Positions 9,205 to 20,350 of a DNA stretch of 64,000 nucleotides are shown here, one piece after another (the stretch's first letter is position 1; each line of letters starts with the position of its first letter). The stretch is from Lolium rigidum. Its lineage: Eukaryota > Streptophyta > Magnoliopsida > Poales > Poaceae. The stretch is taken from assembly GCF_022539505.1 (NCBI RefSeq), contig NC_061510.1, positions 39,829,047 to 39,893,046 of the forward strand, written 5' to 3'. The position numbers and the translations under genes are program-made. The notes beneath the pieces are model-generated. The model searched no databases and had not been told where the DNA came from. It saw only the letters and a program-made list of their open reading frames with translations.

Positions 9205-12200
9205 GACAACGCCATTTCTTGAAAATCTCATGTGTAATCTTCAAGATCTTCTCGCATAGTCTTCTTACTTATATATGAGGATGTCCTTGTAAACAATGGT
9301 GATCTTTGTAAATATTCATCATCTTGAAAGTCATCATCTTTAAAATGTCTCCCCCAAAAACCCTGTGGGAAAAATATGAGGAGATCGAGTTGTATTTGAT
9401 ATGTTGTTAAAACTCCTTTAAACCCTTTGGGAAAAATAAGGAGAAAATAGTACAACATGTAAAGATTGTTGTCTCCATGAGAACTCATATGAGAAAACCT
9501 TAGAGAAGGGAAAAACCTCACGAATGAGTTTGGAGAACAATAAATATGCCTTATATACTTCCTTTAAAAACCCCAGTGGGGAAAATAGGAGGTACGACAT
9601 ATAAATATTGCAAAAAGTGCAATATGATGTGCCACCGAAAACTCCTTTAAAACCCAATGGGAAAAATGTAAGGAGAAAGCGATGTGGCATATCTAAACAC
9701 TTGTATTTATATCGTCTCATTAAAAACCTTTTATGAGAAACCATTAGGAAAAACTCATTAAGGGAAAAGGAGTACAATATATATGATCTGATGATCATCA
9801 ATGGGTTATAAGTTGGGATTTTACTCCCCCTAGAATGTGCAAATATTAAAGTTGTCAAATACCAACTCCACGTGAAGTCGATAAAGACACTGTGAAGAAA
9901 TCTGTTAGATTTTCATGAGATATATTCACAAATTTTTTATCCCTACTTAGGAAAATATTATTTGATGAGAAAATTTCTTTGCAATATTGCTCTATATATA
10001 ACCCGTATGCATTTAAGCAATACAAGTGGTATTATCTAGATAGATAATGGTAGGTGATTCTGTTGAATCTTAACCACATTATCTTGAACGTGGTCAATCA
10101 TTATATGAAGCCATTAGAGTCTATTTTGTAGACTTATTTTAGAAGGCTCTTTCATTGAATTCAGTCTATGATATGGCATTTTCGGGATCGGGTAATTATA
10201 GCCAACGTAGATTACATGATGGTCAAATCTTGATATTCCTCAGAGAATTAATCAAGAACATTTGTGCCTTAAATATATCAGAGGATATTACTTACACCAA
10301 CTTTTTAGTTGGGGTTTGCACTTAAAAGAAGTTGACAACAAAACATTCGCATTCGTGATGTAGTTTGTATTGAGATATGGAACAAGAGGTCCAGTATCAC
10401 TTCATCACTACTACAATGTATGAATGAATTTGTATCTATGTTAGAGATATTGTGACCATATGTATCTTTGATTTTATTTATCCATATTTAATTTCTCCAA
10501 AATTTTATGGACATGTAAAGACTGATAGATATGTATTCCGAAGGAATATACTCAAGTTATAAACTTGATTAATACTTGGTTCAATTCAAATCTCCGTCTT
10601 GATAAGATTGTAAGGATCTTTCATGTATATTATAGACTTTGATGATAAAAGTATCGATATATACAAAGGTCATGTAGAATCCAATTAGGGATTTTATTTA
10701 TGACTGCATATAAGCAATCATTATTGTACGAGTAATCCTTTATAAGAAGGTGCTCTTATAGTCAATTGTACCACACAATTTGTGTTTGACTATTTTAAGT
10801 CATAGAGTGACTTTTGTATTATTACACATATGTTGCTATTTATTTTGGATTTGGATTTATAAGTCTTAAGGACTTTAATATAGATATCCAAATTGAGTGA
10901 CCCATATGATTATGTAATCACTACATCCATCAACTAATAGATAGTTTATTTATAATTGCCAATAATATTAGTATCGAAACATAATTCCACTTATACCAAT
11001 AGGGTATGTTACATCATATATATAATTGATGTCGGGTCTCTGCGTGAAACCTTGCGCTACAAGCCTCACTTTATCACCACCTCATTTTTTTTTTGTTAAC
11101 AAAAATTCATTTCTCTTCCAGAGGGAAGGTGCTTATGAGGAATAGGTATTACGATGGTAAATACCTCCCTTGTTGAGTGAGTGCTATTCTTATTCAATTG
11201 CATCCTTCTAGTTGAACCAATATATGAGTGCATTAGGCACTCTGCCATGGACTTTGGTTCAGGGCCCTAAAGGTTTTAGCAATTTAAGAATAAATATTTG
11301 TCGACAAAATGTAGTCTATGTTGTATGATTCTGTTGAATTGATAAGATTTGTGGAAATGTGATTAAAATATTTGAACTCCTCATGATTTCCCATAACAAT
11401 GGAGTCAAGGTGTTTCGATGTCCCAACACTTAAAATTATGTGCACATTTTTGTTGGGTTTGGATGATGAGCATCCACTATGTGTTATTCAACTTGAGGTT
11501 GAACTACATTTACTTGTTGAGGATATAATTTCCTCTGTTCCGCGGAAGCATGTGAGAATTTATATCTCATGTGGCCAATTTTCTCCCCTTTTGCTCTCAT
11601 TTCGGAGGAAAGTGGTTATATTAGGTACCTTCACTCTTTTGGCACATTGTTGCATGCATAATATGATTTTGTGACATATTTGTCACGAGTAAATGTATGT
11701 GGCAGATTTGCAATGTGTTGCAAATTTATGACTGAACTTATCGTTCAGATTTTCAAGTACGTGAATATAAGGACTGAAAGTCTATGACATTTATTATTTA
11801 TTTATCGGCATTCTTTGTGGTACTAATCTCCCCCTAATGCCGAAAAATGTCGTTATTGCAAATGCAATCAGCGTACGAGCTATCAATAACTCCCTTGTTA
11901 GGGTCTTAAGGTATTTGACGGATAAACGATTATACCTTAGTTATTTATCACATAGATCCCAAATTGATGTGAGTGTCCATGATGTACGTTGGGGTGGTGA
12001 TAACGGTATATAACCGTATTATCGCAGATGGGAAATACTTGTTTGATTTCCACGTACTTACTGTTAGGGAAGCGGTATGATAAGCGGTTGTTGTGATCCG
12101 GATCAGATCTACGGCGTGTAAGACCGCATGTGTCCAACAATATGTTGGCATGTTAAAAATTTGTCAAAGTGGTCATTTAGTTAGTTTGATTCTTTTGATA

Positions 12201-12335
12201 AAGAATTTAGATACACCATTCTGGGTATGTACCAGAAGTACTTAGTAAAATCACAAATGCTTGTGAAAATAATAATTGTATTGGTTTAACCAATATGTTA
12301 TTGATATTTTGCTCTTAATTTGATAATTTGAGCAA
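9205..12335 (-). other. degenerate interior of the copia element, 3' half
   Basis: The first 600 bp contain several copies of a motif of the kind AAAACTCC..AAACCC..GGGAAAAA..AGGAG (9350-9760), as seen in 3' non-coding regions of some grass copia elements. The rest is AT-rich with no ORF above about 90 codons on the minus strand. RT and RNase H would be expected here but are not recognisable by eye. Confidence 0.5.
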
Positions 12336-12566
12336 TTAATTTAGTAAAATCATGGGTTTGTGGAGATTAGAGACCCACATAAGACCATCCATTAAAGTGT
12401 CTATGAATACCATGAAATAATTATATGACCCAGATAGTTGTGAATAGTCCACATGTATCTTCTTGAATAAGTTCAAGAAATTTGAGCGGAGTGTGAGAGA
12501 CTTATAAAAAAAGTTCTCATGACACATTAGGTGCTTATAAAATCTGATGATTTGAGAATTTTGCAA
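12336..12566 (-). pseudogene. copia integrase core remnant
   Basis: The 76-codon minus frame contains LRSNFLNLFKKIHVDYSQLSG followed by GSYNYFMVFIDTLMDGLMW. This matches the start of the copia integrase core, where the first catalytic Asp normally sits in an HSDLCGP-like motif followed by GSYKYFMVFID. Here that Asp region reads HVDYS and the surroundings are heavily changed. It is the only recognisable pol piece in the element. Confidence 0.6.
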
Positions 12567-14990
12567 CTTTTAAGTTGTGAACAATGAAATTTTCACTAAT
12601 TTGTTTTTCCACATTACCCCTATAATGGGTGACCAAGGCGATTATGACAAATCTTAAATTCATGAAGATCCAAAATATTAGTTTCTACACAACAAAGTTT
12701 AGTATGAATTTAGTTCATACATTGAAATGTCATGTATGAGAAACATGATATTAATGGACAACATACCACATATGGTAGCATAAATATGGGCTTATAGGGA
12801 TAGGTATGAGACTAAACAAGGTCTCCAAAATGTCTTGGGAATTTCATTCCACAAGAAAACTATTATTGCAAAGGAGTGTATCTCCAATCGAACTAGGCTT
12901 ATGTTTTCTTCATGATGAAGATTATAAGTACAATCCCTAACAAGATTATAGTACGGTGTTTCTTGAAGTGAGCTTCAAAATTACCCCGCTTAACTCGTAG
13001 ATGATCAAATTGTGGAATAACCCTACCAAAAAAAGCTTGGGAATTGGGATTTCATATGTGTAATGATTCATAAAATAACATCTTTGATAAACTTGAGAGT
13101 TATCTTATCCCTTTGATAGATCCACTATGTTTTTGTTTGTCATTTTACCTCCAGTTTACATTCATTTCTTGTAGTTCTTTTCAATATCATTGAGATTCTT
13201 AGTATTATGAGTAATAGTTCAGTTTCAGGTAGTGCTATATATCACCCGTAGGGTGTATCTAATGATTCTATATAAGAAGACATCATGGGTGTATCTAATG
13301 ATTCTATATAAGAAGACATCATATAGCCTGAAATAAAGACGATAATGTTTTTACATTACCATCAAAGTAGGATGTAGAGTTCATTGAGGTATTTGAATCA
13401 GGCTTATATTTGAAACTACCTAATCACAAAATATAAACTTGGAGCTGATTTTATAGACAACTGAACTGAATAACTACAATGGAGTAGAAATCCTCAAAAG
13501 TGAATGAGAACCTACTGACATTGTTTTTATACAACAAATATCTTGTTGGTGGAGATTTAAAGAGGAATATATATTTATCCAATTTCTCTCATCTAATTGA
13601 GTTTAGTGGATTCCTTTGATGGAGATTCTAGCCCCGCATGAGATGATCATGCAACTCATTTACTATGATAGTAAATAAGTTTATGAAAATGCTTCAATTG
13701 AACATATTAATGGTCGAGTTAATTCCTTAATGACCATGGAGTAGACATTCAATACTTAGATATTAAATGATACATCTATCTATGCTTTGAACTTCTTACC
13801 CAAAGTGATGGGAGATGTTAAATTCATTTCCAAAACATAGATATGTATTTTGACATTGGTTATTTATGGTGAATATAATTATCACCATATAATGTACAAG
13901 CTATAGTAGTTTTGTGAGAAATTTATATTTATCATGGATTGTCTTGATAGACATTGCATCCCTGTCCAATGATTTAACATTCCACATCTTACCAATGTAA
14001 TAGAAGCATGCAATAATAATGCATCAATTTTATTTTTACTATGATAGTAAAATTTATTTTGGTAAACAACAAATATGCTCTAGAGAAATAATTTGAATAT
14101 TAAGCTGATGCTTATATACCATATGCATGTAGATCTCAAATTATAAGTTAACACATAGTAGATAACTCCGTATTCATGGAGTGCGTCTCTCAGTATTAGG
14201 AAACATAGACTGGCATATATCAATCGATGCCTTATCCTAATATACTTTGTGTTAAATTTGACATTGATACATTCGAAAGATCACTTTGAAATTAAGTTTA
14301 TTGTTAAAATAACAAATATGTACATATTGTAGTAATAGATAATCTGCAATTTATGTAGCAGATGCCATCAACTTGTCGTTTGCAAATAAAATATACGGTA
14401 GTCACATTTTTTTTTTTTTTTTGACAATTTTATCTCATATTTGTAATGAGAATTTTGCAAGAAAGATAATATTTCAATCGCAAATTAAGCTTTGTTGTTA
14501 CAAAATTGCATGTTACAAAAAAATTGCAAGAAGCACATATAACAAGGCAGAAATTCAAGAGGAATGATGCATCGGATGTAACTATCCTATGCATACTTAC
14601 GCGAAGATCCATAGTCCTGATATGGTGATTTTACATGTTGTAAAATGGCAGTACATAACTATTCTTTATGCAATCTAGGATGACATGAGAGTTTCAGCAT
14701 GTATATTTTCTCTAAAGCCAACGGCTTACAATATACTAAATAATGATACTGGTAGGTTAAAGTGCTGAAACAATAAGTCTTGAGAACTTATGGCCTAGAT
14801 ATAAAATTCAGCAAGTAAGGAGAGATTAACGGCAAGGTTTGAATAGCCAAAACGCCGTGACACGGCTGAACAAGAAGCTACAGGAATGTATGCGTAAATA
14901 CAAAAATACGTAGGACTAAGATGAGAAAAAACCAAATAGATAAGGTTCATAATCTCTATCTTCTGCGTGTTACGAATGGGTGGATTCGTT
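12567..14990 (-). other. degenerate interior of the copia element, 5' half
   Basis: AT-rich sequence without a supported ORF. There is a short exact duplication of about 30 bp (GTGTATCTAATGATTCTATA and following bases) at about 13253-13322 and a T run at 14408-14422. The gag region expected here is not recognisable. Confidence 0.45.
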
Positions 14991-15560
14991 TCTGTTTTAG
15001 ATAACCAGGACACCGACGGCGTGGGTTCTGAGGCACGAGCATCGCCGGAGCCCGGAGGGGCTGCTGTCGGGACGAGCGCCACTCCGGCGCTGCTGCCTAT
15101 GCCGGCCGTAGGCCGCCGTCGCACCGTCTTAAGCGGCTGTGTGTCCGCGCCGGAGGGCGCTACTGGGCATGCCGGCCGTAGGCCGCCGTCCCACCGCCTT
15201 AGGCGGCTGTCCCACCGCCTTAGGCGGCTTTGCGTCTGGGCGGCACGCCGGAGGGCGCTGCCGCGAGCGCCTCTGTCGCCAGGAGGAGGGGCGGCCGATC
15301 CACGCGCTGGGCGTGAGTCGACGTCACGGGCGATGGCGCCTGCATCCGCCACAGCATATGCCGATGTGGCGTACCCCGGAGAAGCAGCGCCAGGGAACCA
15401 CGCTGGTGAAAGACAAGCGGTTGGTCACGGGCGCCGCCGCCCTGCGAGGATGCAGGCCAATGGCCGCGTCCATCGCCGCCGCCCGTCCTTCATTCTTCCT
15501 TTCTTCTGTCCGACGGTTCTGTGGCCTGGGTGCTCTCGGAAGAGAAAAGTGCTGATAACG
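14991..15560 (-). other. GC-rich leader of the copia element
   Basis: There is an abrupt change from AT-rich to strongly GC-rich sequence. It contains imperfect tandem units at 15099-15155 and 15167-15218, and a 21-bp unit (CACCGCCTTAGGCGGC core) repeated about three times at 15180-15230. Open frames on both strands here are a by-product of GC content and are not called as genes. The primer-like motif TTATCAGCAC (minus) lies at about 15550-15559, next to the LTR. Confidence 0.55.
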
Positions 15561-15745
15561 TGTTTAGAGTAAAAGTATTAAGAGATGAACTATTGATTTC
15601 ATTGATGATTGAGGGGTATATATACCCAGCGAACAGGCACCAATAAAGACGGTTTACAAGGTTGTGTCCCTTCGAAGAGACACGGCTGTTGGACAAAAGT
15701 AACTGCCTAGTTAGCTTAAGACTTAAGCTAATCCTATTTCTAACA
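15561..15745 (-). repeat. 5' LTR of the copia element
   Basis: 185 bp, two differences from the 9010-9194 copy. It is flanked on the right by the AGAAC target duplication (15746-15750). Confidence 0.9.
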
Positions 15746-15871
15746 AGAACAAAACAGGTCCTGAGGATCTGAAACAATTTAAGCATCAAACACAGTAGAC
15801 AGATATCAGTACACTGCACTTAGTGCACTAGCAGGCAGTCACACAACAACCCCAAAACCAAGCACATCGCC

Positions 15872-16440
15872 TTCTAAGAATAAAGCACGATATTCTGTTA
15901 TACTCGAAAAACCTCTCCAATCTAAACCCACTTTCAGATAGATCCGAGTCGCTCATCACACACACGGAGTACTTACACACCACTCACACCGAAAACAAAT
16001 ATGACAACAAACTGATGATCAGAGATACAGGGTGCGTTGATGAAGAAGAGGACAGTATGGAAGTTGATGAACATACTGATGTTGCCTGATGGAAGACAGA
16101 GAAGTTTGAAGAAAACGGTGGTGTCTTGGGGTTCTTTGTTGCTACTCTATCTTGACTGGCATTTGTCGTAATCCTTTGCCAGTTGTTAAGCTGGTGGGCT
16201 GTGTCGTTTGTTGGATGTAAAACTGTTAGTTCGTTTCGTTTCTGGTTAGCTTCAAACGGCGTTTGTATATATGGGTTGGTGTGTGTGTAAACTTGCCTGG
16301 TAGGCAAGGGATACTCGTTTTGTTTTTCGTTATCTCCTGATAATGAAAAAGCCGATCCTTGGATCGTTTGGAAAAAAATATGACAACAAACGAACACACA
16401 CAGGCACCAGGCCACCGGGCCGGTGGCTGGCTAGTTAGTT
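15872..16440. repeat. copy of the YTH-gene downstream region (interrupted)
   Basis: 15872-16012 plus 16392-16440 resemble 28957-29150, which lies just downstream of the YTH stop codon. Shared blocks include GATATTCTGTTATA, CAATCTAAACCCACTTTCAG, CGGAGTACTTAC/CAGAGTACTTAC and CACCAGGCCACCGGG. The copy is split by the non-LTR insertion at 16013-16375. No YTH coding exons are seen next to it. Confidence 0.7.
16013..16375 (+). mobile_element. short non-LTR retrotransposon insertion (LINE or SINE) with 16-bp target duplication
   Basis: The target duplication AAATATGACAACAAAC occurs at 15997-16012 and 16376-16391. Between them is about 363 bp ending in an A run on the plus strand. Long direct repeats plus a 3' A run are the marks of target-primed reverse transcription. 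No ORF2 motif is visible, so it is either a 5'-truncated LINE tail or a SINE. The minus-strand ORF over it is not supported. Confidence 0.75.
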
Positions 16441-16955
16441 TGAAGTGTGCACTATCAGTATCGGGTCTTCCGCGATGAACTCCTACTGGACTCCATTGAG
16501 ACACACGGCCACCTCGGCGGGCTGCTGAAAGTGCCTGACATCTTCAAACGGTAGAACAACGACAGCCCTCAATTTAGAACATGGAAGAAAACCTCTCATT
16601 TGAGAACTATGGACGGTCGCTGTGAAGGGCAGTACACACAGCTGAGAAAATCTTGAGGCATTTCATTCAAATTACCAGTGCCCCTTGCATTGGCGTGACC
16701 TGCCTCCAGCTGATTTTAGCCATGAAGCTCAACAGCAGCTGTGTTTTTGAATGTTTCAATCACACTAGGGTGCCAAACAAGTCACGCTCCTGAACCAGCT
16801 GTGTTTAGAGACTGCAGAAGGATGGCTTACACATTCCAGATAGGAACCAACATTTTGACAGGAGGTTGGAATGTCTGCAATTTAAGCTTTATTGTATTAT
16901 ACTGACATTTTATCTGACCAATTAAGTTGGTTAATGCAGAGAAAGTAAGTTTTAC
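16441..16955. other. unassigned sequence downstream of the two-exon fragment
   Basis: Ordinary base composition, no supported ORF, no repeat recognised. It may hold the 3' exons or untranslated end of the gene whose exons are at 16956-17094 and 17423-17481, but no splice chain can be proven. Confidence 0.3.
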
Positions 16956-17481
16956 CTGGAAAACTAGCTTGAGTTCATCTTCATCACACAGAAGCAACTC
17001 CAAGATCCAGTAACAGGTCACAGGTGTCACACACTTGTTCAGTAATGGCTTCAGAATCTTGCCAATGAGCTCAAAATGACAATCAACTTTTCCGCTAAGA
17101 ATAATAAGTTTGAATTTAATGTAAGAAACCAATAGCTGGAACCTAAGTTTAAGTACCCTTGCTACTATTTCCTAAGGACGAACAGATGCAGAAAACATAT
17201 GCTCCGGAAGAAAAAACACTCAATGTTCACTGTTTTTGCAAAACACCAAAGAAATGATTTAGTTCACTTCATCCGTGAACCTTCCTGAGAGTAAAAGTAC
17301 CCTCCTGAGAGTAAAAGTACAAAGTAGTTCAAGCAAAGAAATGAGTTTCATAACGCATAAACAAAATCATAGACATCATTGCTCAGTGACTTGATCTGAA
17401 ACCAACACCTGCAAGGTCTTACCTACCAGGAACAGCGCTTTGTTTTACTCCATATTGCAAGAACTTACATGAATCAACTGG
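16956..17481 (-). CDS. two coherent exons of an unidentified protein gene (17423-17481, 16956-17094)
   Basis: Both exons are bounded by AG and GT on the minus strand and join in frame. Exon 17481-17423 gives PVDSCKFLQYGVKQSAVPG and ends with two extra bases. Exon 17094-16956 completes a Ser codon and continues GKVDCHFELIGKILKPLLNK, then CVTPVTCYWILELLLCDEDE, then LKLVFQ. The intron between them is 328 nt. A broken copy of the second exon is on the plus strand at 28256-28370, which supports it being coding. I do not recognise the family; the helix-rich look suggests an armadillo/HEAT-like protein, which is only a guess. Another possible exon is at about 18019-18090. Whether the gene is alive is unknown. 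Confidence 0.45.
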
Positions 17482-19400
17482 CTGTTAGCATTTCTCTTGT
17501 TCCCACCAAAAGTAAACAAATTACATGTATAACAAGAGGATTGTTTCTCTTGTTCATTTTTATGCAGATATGCGTTGGGGAGAGGAGCAAGTGGTAAAAG
17601 GATGCTATGTGGGCTCAACAACCAGCAATTTCAAGGTAGTATTATTTTCTACTAAATAGCTGCCATATCATTCTACCACATCAACTAGAATTGTTAAGGT
17701 GTCACCTCGCCTTACGCTTTAAGTGCTTAAAAGGTGAAAAGGTCCCCGAGCGCCTTAGATCACTTTACCACCTTAAAAACCATGCATTTGGCAACTAAAG
17801 TAGTCATCCATTTTGAATGTCTAAACTGGTGATGAGTGCATTCGACAGCTAAATCAGTCATCCATTTTGATTATCTAAACTGGTCATCTTACACCCACAA
17901 GGCAACAAGATAACCTAATAGTTCCCCCAATAATCATGTTGCATTTGACAGTGAAAATACAAAGTAGGAAGGGGGCAAGAACGAGCGACAGTAAGAGCGT
18001 AATTCAAAGATGATTGATGATTTCACATCAGGATACTGGTACCTCGAAAAGAGTATTTCTGTCTGAACCCCAAAAGATGGCATAATCACTTCACTACCGA
18101 CTCTGCACACAGGGAAACAGGAAAACCTAGTGAGAAACACGATGTTCATACTTCATATTCATGTGCAGTTTTCAGCATGGACTATGAATGGATATCATAC
18201 TAGGTGCAATCTTCAGGTGCAAATTAACAAAAAGCTATGTATAATGTGCAGAAAGCCCATACAAAGTTATATCTGAGAAAGGATTCACCTTTCTTAACAG
18301 GTTGGTATTGCAAACATTTGGCAACCAGAATTCCAAAAGGTACTACACACTGATCTGAGGCATAACGAATACTGCAATACTGAAGAAGGTCAACACCAGT
18401 ATACGTGCCATACATGTCAAACCTATATGATTCTACAGTGTTAATAAACTCCAAAGGATGGGCTTCCTCTAATTTTATCTTCAGTCAAATGGTTGTTTTG
18501 ATAAACACGTGTATGATCACAATCACAATAATTGACCAAAAAGTGTCCCTAGGTTGTATAATTCTTTTGAACTGAGCCATATTTATTAGCAGGCCTATGC
18601 CACAACCAGCTAGAAATTTCTAGGATGGCCCTTTGTAGACACCTAGCAAATATATTCAGAGATGAGATTTAGTGTTCACCCTAAACAGTCATTGGAATAT
18701 CTCTTCTTTGTCAGAGACTATTTACAGAAGTACAAACAAGTCAAACACACGAGCAAGATCGGACAGATGAAACAATAAAAAATAAGGGGTGCAACGCGAA
18801 GCTGGCCTCAAAGCTGTTAAATGGTTCTGCACTACACCAAAGCGATACTATTAAGAGAAACATAATTGATATACACACTGATTGCACAATAATAAATTGT
18901 TTGCAGCACTCAACCAACTTCAAAGCACTAGAGAATATCAGCACTCAACACAGATATACTGATGAGATCCCTGGGCTCTATATTAAAACAATTCAAAGGA
19001 TACCTTATTTTAATCCCGAAAAATCACTAAACAAACATAAATATCCAAGAGTCAATTTTCTCATCCATTTGCTAAAAACAAAAATGTGATCTGTGGAGGA
19101 GGAACCACATATATAATATTTAACACTTTCTCTAAGGGTATTTGAATTTAAACCCCCCTTTACCCCCCTTTTAAATTGGCATTCCTGAGAGGCATAGCTT
19201 CCCCCTATTACCCCCCTCACCAGCCCGGCGGTGCGGGAAGCCATAGCTTCCCCCTATCCACCTGCGCCCGGTGCATACCTTCCCCCTGTTCGCCTGCGCG
19301 CCGTGCATACCCTCCTTCCTCTCCCCTGCGCCCGGCCCATACCTCCCCCTGTTCGCCTGCGCCCTGTAACCCTAGACCCACTACCGTATGTACTCTACCG
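17482..19400. other. unassigned, intron-like sequence
   Basis: AT-rich, with no ORF that can be linked to the exons at 16956-17481, except a possible exon at 18019-18090 (minus; AG before it and GTACC after it). It could be introns and upstream exons of the same gene. 19140-19400 becomes C-rich, with several copies of a GCTTCCCCCTA / CCCCCTGTTCGCCTGCGC type motif. Confidence 0.3.
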
Positions 19401-19448
19401 TCTCTCTACCCTAGTGCTACTTGGTGATAGCCTTCCTCAGGCCGACCC

Positions 19449-19492
19449 TTATAAACCGGCGGAAATCCCACCAAATTCCCGATGTGGGACTA
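19449..19492 (-). promoter_or_regulatory. USE plus TATA pair resembling a plant snRNA-type promoter
   Basis: On the minus strand TAGTCCCACATCGGG (19478-19492) contains the plant upstream sequence element RTCCCACATCG. A TTTATAA box (19449-19455) follows 25-26 bp after it. That spacing is the one known for RNA polymerase III plant snRNA genes such as U6. Start would be expected near 19430. The downstream sequence does not look like U6, U3, 7SL or MRP to me, and the first T run on that strand is far away (about 19080), so an actual RNA gene is not proven. Confidence 0.4.
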
Positions 19493-19499
19493 AACGGTC

Positions 19500-20350
19500 G
19501 AGGATGGATGCAGCTTACCAGTAAGTAGCAGCCGGCCGGCGTCTCCTCCGCGATCCAAGCTTCCTCCAGTATTCGCTCCACTCGTCTTCGACGTGGGGAT
19601 GACGCAGACGAGCCCATCCGCGACCCCCGGCTGTCGATGCGCGACTGCGATGGCCGCCGGTGGTCGCCTCTGACGGTCTGACCTCGAACTGATAAGAGCG
19701 CCGGTGGCTGCGTGGTGGCGCGACGAGGCTAGAAGGGAGGAGGAGAGAGCAGGCCCACTTTCTTGGGAGGTCGTGGCGGCCGAGGTAGCAGCACGCCGGC
19801 GACCGGCGTGGGGAGAAGATGCGGAAGAAAGAAGGTCTCGCTCGACAGGCGTGGAGGTGGCCCAAGATACCCTCTCGATTGCAGCCCAAGTTATACTATC
19901 GGGAACTAAATTGCAGCCCACTACTATTGCGAACTAGACACGCCCTCCCTCCTATTCTCTGCAACGGTAGCCGGCGGAACGCGGCGGCAGTCGCGATCCG
20001 GCGCCGCCCAGCCTCTCCGCCGCTGCCGGGGGGATCCCAGTCCCTGTATCCGGCGCCTCCTAGCCCACCACTTCCCAAAGGTTCGGTTCCTCTGGCAATT
20101 CCCCTCCTCGACGTGGTTAAGAACTTGGCCGGCGTAGTCGCCGGAGATTTAAAGCGGTGGCGCCCGTCGTATAGAGTCCAATGCATGTAACCAAATAGCA
20201 TGTACCGATAGCAGTTACAGCACCGAAAGCTCAAGCGTCTCCTCGCGCTCATCTCCTGATCTCGCGCTCATCTCCTGTACAGCACCGAGAGACTAGGTAG
20301 GAGTTGTGAGGGCAGCCGGCCGATCGCAACCAAGCGCCGCACGATACTAA
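19500..20350. other. GC-rich stretch without a recognised gene
   Basis: Several overlapping frames are open on both strands, as expected from GC content. None shows a known domain. It could be the first exon or leader of an unknown gene. Confidence 0.3.

Larger units (their letters stand above)
9010..15745 (-). mobile_element. Ty1/copia-type LTR retrotransposon with degenerate interior
   Basis: Two 185-bp LTRs (9010-9194 and 15561-15745) bound the element, with the 5-bp duplication AGAAC at 9005-9009 and 15746-15750. Orientation is minus: a purine tract (AAGGGGGAG on the minus strand) abuts the left LTR and a TTATCAGCAC primer-like motif abuts the right one. The interior is AT-rich and almost free of ORFs except a short integrase-like piece at 12336-12566. 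15.0-15.56 kb is a GC-rich leader. The LTRs differ at only two positions, so insertion is recent although the coding part is dead. It is probably a non-autonomous element moved by another copy's proteins. Confidence 0.88.

Noticed and set aside
14795..15572. Long overlapping ORFs on both strands in the copia leader
   Set aside because: GC-rich DNA opens frames on both strands; there is no known domain, and the segment sits between a primer-like site and the decayed interior.
18010..18110. Third exon (VGSEVIMPSFGVQTEILF or SDYAIFWGSDRNTLFE) of the unidentified gene
   Set aside because: Splice-like borders exist but the first reading is out of phase with the next exon, and the second needs a poor acceptor; not included as an exon.
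19490..20252. ORFs of 118-143 codons in GC-rich DNA
   Set aside because: No domain, several overlapping frames on both strands, no splice or conservation evidence.
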